From Labrys wisconsinensis (GTDB taxonomy: Bacteria; Pseudomonadota; Alphaproteobacteria; Rhizobiales; Labraceae), in contig NZ_JAUSVX010000027.1 in NCBI RefSeq assembly GCF_030814995.1, forward strand, positions 32,423-96,422: 64,000 nucleotides of DNA, in the 5' to 3' direction. The position numbers were made by a program, and so were the translations under genes. A model generated the notes under the pieces. That model ran no database searches. It had not been told where the DNA came from and saw only the letters and a list, made by a program, of their open reading frames with translations. Below, piece by piece: positions 59,569 through 64,000 of the stretch. Each line of letters starts with the position of its first letter. Position 1 is the first letter of the stretch.

Positions 59569-60138
59569 TTACTTGGCCGCCTCGGAGGCGAACTTGAAGT
59601 CCGGCGCCGACTGCAACTGCTCCTTGGTCATGTCGAGGATGCCGTGGTCGGGATAGTCGCGCACGGTGGTGTCGGCTGCGGGGACCGTCGCGGTCGTGGT
59701 TCCGCCGCCGGCCGCCGGCGCCGTGGTGGTCGCCGTGCCGGTGCCGGGAGCGGCCATGCCGACGGTCGCGGTCTGCAGGGCCTTGTCCTCCCATTTGATG
59801 GCGGTATAGGGCAGGGCGACGTTCTTCTGGCCGATGCCGAGGAAGCCGCCGACGCCGATCACCACGGCCTTGATGTTGCCGGCCTTGTCGACCACGAGCT
59901 CGTTCACCTCGCCGATCGACTGCTGGTCGGAGTTGTAGATGTTGACGCCGACCAGCTTGGTGGCACGGTACTGGCCGACAGGGGCCTGGGTGATGAAGTC
60001 GGCGCCCGCCGGGGTCGCGGTCGTCGGGGCCGGCGAGGTGGCGGCCGGCGGGTTCTGCGCCGGGGTCGTCTGCGCCAGGGCCGGCGTCGCGGCGATGGTC
60101 GACAAGGCAACAACCCAAGCGAGTGTCGTACGGGACAT
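59569..60138 (-). CDS. Exported PRC-barrel domain protein
   Basis: 189 residues from MSRTTLAWVVALSTIAATPALA (ATG at 60138, GGAGGAG upstream), a signal peptide followed by a Pro/Ala/Thr linker. The PRC-barrel is at about 55-115 (YRATKLVGVNIYNSDQQSIGEVNELVVDKAGNIKAVVIGVGGFLGIGQKNVALPY, seen in pieces). A second Ala/Thr linker leads to a short C-terminal segment RDYPDHGILDMTKEQL. Similar periplasmic proteins are common in this order, sometimes linked to stress; their function is unknown. Confidence 0.88.
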   Translation of the reverse strand: MSRTTLAWVVALSTIAATPALAQTTPAQNPPAATSPAPTTATPAGADFITQAPVGQYRATKLVGVNIYNSDQQSIGEVNELVVDKAGNIKAVVIGVGGFLGIGQKNVALPYTAIKWEDKALQTATVGMAAPGTGTATTTAPAAGGGTTTATVPAADTTVRDYPDHGILDMTKEQLQSAPDFKFASEAAK

Positions 60139-60346
60139 TGTATTCTCCTCCATGAACGGGATCCACTGCCTTGGAAACGGTGGAGGGCCGCTCTTGTTCC
60201 CTTACGCTATCGTTCAGTACGCTATCGTCCAGCCTGTGTCCGCCTGCCGGAACGGGCGCGCGCCGCATCGGGCCCGTCATGTCGGGGTGGCGCAGTGCTG
60301 CAATCGCAAGTAGCTGATCCCGCCGGCGCGTCCGGCGTCATGCGGG

Positions 60347-61192
60347 TCACTCCAGGCCGCGCTTCTCGGCGATGCCGACGGCCAGGGTCATCGCCAGCGC
60401 GAAGGTCGCGGCGAGCGAGCGGAAGGCGCCGTGGTCCGCCTCGACCACGTCGAGGCGGACGGCGGCGAGGGCGGCGAGCGGGCTGAACGGGCTGTCGGTG
60501 ACGGCGACGATCCTGAGGCCGCGCCGGGCCGCGGCCTGGGCGAGGTCGAGCGTGGCGGGCGCATAGGGCGTGAAGCTCAGCGCCAGCACCACGTCGCGCG
60601 GGCCGGCGAGCGCCATCTGCTCGGGGGCGAGCTGGGCGACGTGGTCGATCAGCGCACAGCGCACGCCGAGCTTGCCGAAGGCATAGGCGAGATAGGCGGC
60701 CACCGGGAAGAGGCGCCTGGCGCCGAGCAGGTGGATGATCTCGGCCTCGGCCAGAAGATCGATGGCGCGGTCGATCAGGGCGGGATCGGCCGAGGCGCGC
60801 AGGCGATCGAGCGACACGGCCGCAGCCTGGGTGAAGCCTTCCAGCAGCGATGCCGAGATCGAGCCGGCGCCGCCGGCGCTGCGCAGCAGGGCCACGCGCT
60901 CGCGATAGTCGGGAAAGCGCTCCTTCAGCCGGCTGCGGAAGATCTGCTGCAGCTCGGAGAAGCCGTCATAGTCCAGCGCCTTGGCGAAGCGCACCAGCGT
61001 GGACGGCTGGACGCCCGCCCGCGCCGCCACCTCCGCCGCCGTGCCGAGGGCGACCTCGTCGGGGTGCTCGGTCGCGAAGGCGGCGACCTGCCTCAGACGC
61101 TTGGGCAGGCTCGCGGCCTGCGCCGCCAGGCGGGCGGCGAAGTCGTCATAGTCCGTCGCGGCGCTGTCGGGCATCGCTGAAGCCATGGTCAT
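60347..61192 (-). CDS. iolR: RpiR-family regulator, probable inositol regulator IolR
   Basis: 281 residues from the ATG at 61192 (ATGs at 61186 and 61174 are possible). The N-terminal HTH_6 domain (LPKRLRQVAAFATEHPDEVALGTAAEVAARAGVQPSTLVRFAKALDYDGFSELQ) is followed by a SIS domain (IIHLLGARRLFPVAAYLAYAFGKLG, DVVLALSFTPYAPATLDLAQAA) that would bind a phosphosugar. Placement between the inositol genes and a sugar importer, plus GGAA-N6-TTCC-like sites at both promoters, supports the IolR role. That role is inference from context. Confidence 0.85.
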   Translation of the reverse strand: MTMASAMPDSAATDYDDFAARLAAQAASLPKRLRQVAAFATEHPDEVALGTAAEVAARAGVQPSTLVRFAKALDYDGFSELQQIFRSRLKERFPDYRERVALLRSAGGAGSISASLLEGFTQAAAVSLDRLRASADPALIDRAIDLLAEAEIIHLLGARRLFPVAAYLAYAFGKLGVRCALIDHVAQLAPEQMALAGPRDVVLALSFTPYAPATLDLAQAAARRGLRIVAVTDSPFSPLAALAAVRLDVVEADHGAFRSLAATFALAMTLAVGIAEKRGLE

Positions 61193-61578
61193 GAACGCTG
61201 CGCTCCTGTCCGATCCATCCGGCCGTACGGCCGGCGCCTCAGGCCGAATTCCGTGCGATCGGGGTGAAATTACCGTCATCGCGGCGATTGCGCGACGGGC
61301 CGCCGCCGGCTTCGCCGCGCTCACGCCACCGATCCCTCCCCTGCGCCGGCCGGTTCGACGGCCTTGACAGCTGCTTCTCAAAATGGAATAAGAATTTCGT
61401 TAATGCAACAAAAAGAACCGATCATTCCATTTCGGTCGCGCACTTCGGAACGGAAACGGCGGGGCGGCGGTTCGAGGCCGCATCATGCCGGCGGTCCCAA
61501 CTTCCCGAGGTTTCGGATCGCGCCATGTCGCGAGGGCGAGCCCGGACCAAACCGAACCCAAGACTCTGGAGGAACCCC
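61193..61578 (+). promoter_or_regulatory. Promoter and candidate IolR sites before the sugar ABC importer
   Basis: TTGACA at 61364-61369 and AATAAG at 61387-61392 are 17 bases apart, a good promoter reading right. GGAATAAGAATTTC at 61385-61398 (GGAA-N6-TTTC) overlaps the -10 element, and GAACCGATCATTCC at 61415-61428 (GAAC-N6-TTCC) lies just after it. Each differs by one or two bases from GGAA-N6-TTCC. A repressor bound here would block the promoter. The rest of the 386-base gap holds no gene. Confidence 0.6.
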
Positions 61579-62517
61579 ATGAAACGTCTTCTCGCCGGGC
61601 TCGCCGCCGCGGTCGCTTTCGCCGCCGTCGCCGCGACGCCGGTGGCCGCCCAGGACATCCACATCATCGTCGTCAGCCATGGCCAGGCCAACGACCCCTT
61701 CTGGTCGGTGGTCAAGAATGGCGTCGTCGCCGGCGCCAAGGATGCCGGCGTGCAGGTCGACTACCGCGCCCCCGAGACCTTCGACATGGTGGCGATGAGC
61801 CAGCTCATCGACGCGGCCGTGGCGCAGAAGCCGAACGGCCTGATCGTCTCGATCCCCGATGCCTCGGCGCTCGGCCCGTCGATCAAGAACGCGGTGGCCG
61901 CCGGCATTCCCGTCATCTCGATGAACTCCGGCTCCGACGTCTCCAAGTCGCTCGGCGCGCTGCTGCATGTCGGCCAGGACGAATATCCCGCCGGCAAGGC
62001 CGCCGGCGAGAAGCTCAAGGAGATGGGCGGCAAGGTGGCGCTCTGCGTCAACCAGGAGGTCGGCAACGCCGCGCTCGACGCCCGCTGCAAAGGCTTCTCC
62101 GACGGCTTCGGCGGCAAGGTGACGGTGGTGCCGGTGTCGAACGAGCCGGCCGACGTCAACGCCAAGGTCAAGGCGGCGCTCGCGGCCGACACCAGCGTCG
62201 ACACCATCCTGGCGCTGGGCGCCGGCACCGCCGGCGAGCCGTCGCTGGCCGCGGTCAAGGAATCCGGCCTGACCGGCAAGATCAATGTCGCGACCTTCGA
62301 CATGTCCGCCACCTTCCTCAAGGCGATCGCCGCCGGCGAGGCCGCCTTCGCCATCGACCAGCAGCAGTTCCTGCAGGGCTACCTGCCGGTGATCTTCCTG
62401 GCGAACTACGCCAAGTACGGCCTGATCCCCGGCGGCAACGTGCCCTCGGGCCCGAACCTGATCACCAAGGACAAGGCGGCGCAGGTGGTCGAGCTCTCGG
62501 CCAAGGGCATCCGCTGA
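61579..62517 (+). CDS. Sugar ABC transporter substrate-binding protein (probable inositol importer)
   Basis: 312 residues from [20 protein letters not shown], a signal peptide cleaved near AAA or VAA|QD (ATG at 61579, GGAGG upstream). RbsB-like fold: [77 protein letters not shown] and [26 protein letters not shown]. It is the first of three importer genes next to iolR. By context the ligand is probably inositol or a related polyol, as for known inositol-binding proteins; sequence alone does not prove it. Confidence 0.9.
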   Translation: MKRLLAGLAAAVAFAAVAATPVAAQDIHIIVVSHGQANDPFWSVVKNGVVAGAKDAGVQVDYRAPETFDMVAMSQLIDAAVAQKPNGLIVSIPDASALGPSIKNAVAAGIPVISMNSGSDVSKSLGALLHVGQDEYPAGKAAGEKLKEMGGKVALCVNQEVGNAALDARCKGFSDGFGGKVTVVPVSNEPADVNAKVKAALAADTSVDTILALGAGTAGEPSLAAVKESGLTGKINVATFDMSATFLKAIAAGEAAFAIDQQQFLQGYLPVIFLANYAKYGLIPGGNVPSGPNLITKDKAAQVVELSAKGIR

Positions 62518-62527
62518 GGTCCCGGGT

Positions 62528-62621
62528 GGCTTCCGCCTTCGGCGCGGAAGCCATCTCCCGCCGCGCCGGCGGCGTCACGGCCGCTGCTGCGGCCCCAGAG
62601 TCATCCGGGGTCTTCGACCCC
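62528..62621 (+). promoter_or_regulatory. Three hairpins between binding-protein and permease genes
   Basis: Perfect stem-loops follow one another: GGCTTCCGC/GCGGAAGCC (62528-62552), GGCCGC/GCGGCC (62579-62594) and GGGGTC/GACCCC (62607-62621). Such structures between importer genes often stabilise the upstream mRNA or reduce read-through, giving an excess of binding protein. Confidence 0.6.
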
Positions 62622-62645
62622 TCATGGTCGCCAGGGGAGGGCGCA

Positions 62646-63783
62646 ATGACGCATACCAGGGAAGCAGTGGGCGTGGGCCAGGTCCAGCCGGCCGCCAAGG
62701 CGGACGAGCGCGTGCGGCAGGTTTCCGCCCTGACGCAGCTGATGCGCCGGCCGGAGCTCGGCGCCATGGCTGGCCTCGTCTTCGTCGTCGTGTTCTTCGC
62801 GATCACGGCCCGGCCAGGCATGTTCACGCTCAACGGCCTCCTCGTGATCCTGGACTATGCCTCCACGCTCGGCATCGCCGCCATCGCCGCGGCGCTCCTG
62901 ATGATCGGCGGCGAGTTCGATCTTTCCATCGGCTCGATGGTGGCCTTCACCGGCCTGGTCTTCGCCACGGCGGTGACCGCCATGGGGCTGCCGCTGATCC
63001 TCGCCATCCCCTTCACCTTCGTGGTGGCGATGGCGCTCGGCGCCCTCAACGGCCAGCTGGTCATCCGCACGAGGCTGCCCTCCTTCATCGTGACGCTCGC
63101 CTTCCTGTTCATCCTGAGCGGCGCCACGCTGGTCGGCCTCAAGAAGGTCACGGGCGGCAACACCCAGCTCAGCGGCGTCAAGGACGTGGTCGGCGACGGC
63201 GTGCTGGTCTCGATCTTCTCCGGCAAAGCCTTTCCCGGCCTGTTCGTCTGGATGGCGGACAAGGGCTGGATCGCCAAGTTCGCCGACGGCACGCCGTCGA
63301 TCAAGGGGGTGCCGGTGTCGATCCTGTGGTTCGTCGGCCTCACGGTGGTCGCGACCTGGGTGCTGCTGCGCACCCGCGTCGGCAACTGGATCTTCGCGGC
63401 CGGCGGTCATCCCGACGCGGCGCGCAATTCCGGCGTGCCGGTGACGCGGGTGAAGACCGGCCTCTTCATGCTGACCGCAAGCGCCGCGGCGCTGACCGCC
63501 ATCATCACCGTTCTGAACACCGGTTCGGCCGACGCCAAGCGTGGCGATCTCCTGGAGTTCAAGGCGATCATCGCGGCCGTGATCGGCGGCTGCCTGCTCA
63601 CCGGCGGCTACGGCTCGGCGATCGGCGCCTTCATCGGCGCGCTGATCTTCGGCATGGTGTTCGATCGGCCTCGGCTTCACCACCTTCGACGCCGACTATT
63701 TCAAGGTGTTCCTGGGGGCGATGCTGCTGATCGCGGTGCTGCTCAACAACTACATCCGCAGGAAAGTGACGGGAGAGCGCTGA
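62646..63783 (+). pseudogene. Sugar ABC transporter permease, frameshifted near 63663
   Basis: 339 residues are read from [20 protein letters not shown] (ATG at 62646) in CUT2 permease wording: [81 protein letters not shown]. At GMVF the frame is lost. Reading one frame on from 63664 gives [37 protein letters not shown] and a stop at 63781-63783, so one extra base (G63663) is the simplest explanation. Unshifted, the frame has no stop and enters the ATPase gene. It may be a sequencing error or a real mutation; the corrected protein has 378 residues. Confidence 0.85.
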
Positions 63784-63785
63784 CC

Positions 63786-64000
<215 letters not shown>

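Overview
The window is gene-dense, very GC-rich DNA with no rRNA, tRNA, phage or plasmid signature. It looks like a chromosome of an alphaproteobacterium of the order Hyphomicrobiales (Rhizobiales). The evidence is an Omp25-type porin-like protein, an F1-ATPase zeta-type inhibitor (DUF1476), separate purS and purQ, a DUF6867 gene inside a liv operon, an inositol cluster with an RpiR regulator, and a cox-type molybdenum hydroxylase cluster. The genus cannot be fixed from this sequence.

Layout: (1) 1-6.1 kb: the end of an Omp25-like gene, a one-domain Lrp/AsnC protein, then a minus-strand purine run purC-purS-purQ interleaved with four exported proteins of unknown role, then the zeta inhibitor. 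(2) 6.2-13.8 kb: sthA, an HpcH-type aldolase, an ABC exporter, a flavin reductase, a small hydrolase, a metallophosphoesterase and purB. (3) 13.9-23.9 kb: a catabolic island with a two-gene TRAP transporter, a LysR regulator, a SAF-domain NAD(P)-dependent oxidoreductase and an RbsABC-type sugar importer. A TGAA-N6-TTCA element recurs in front of its units, which suggests one regulon. (4) 24-30 kb: a coupled unknown pair, rpe, a NylC-like P1 hydrolase, ccdA, a hydrolase-fold protein without its nucleophile, and an exported CX4C protein. (5) 30.1-35.8 kb: livH-livM-livG-livF-DUF6867-livK, closed by a strong terminator. (6) 36.3-45.2 kb: a form II CO-dehydrogenase-like cluster, coxSLM plus coxDE, split XdhC genes and a molybdopterin/NTP-transferase fusion. 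(7) 45.5-50.3 kb: pdxY, phzF, Nudix, an HtrA-like protease without signal peptide, a FitAB-type toxin-antitoxin pair and a rhodanese. (8) 50.4-64 kb: myo-inositol catabolism (iolC-iolD-iolE-iolB diverging from iolG), a two-component system, a PRC-barrel protein, an RpiR regulator and a diverging sugar ABC importer cut by the window edge.

The inositol block is nearly complete as a pathway: IolG oxidises inositol, IolE dehydrates, IolD opens the ring, IolB isomerises, and the fused IolC phosphorylates and probably also cleaves. Only the final semialdehyde dehydrogenase (IolA) is missing here. The points most worth a second look are the shared operator in the TRAP/LysR/oxidoreductase/ABC island, a 105-bp two-hairpin element present in two inverted copies 23 kb apart, the recurrent CX4C exported proteins, and a one-base frameshift that fuses the last permease frame to its ATPase.
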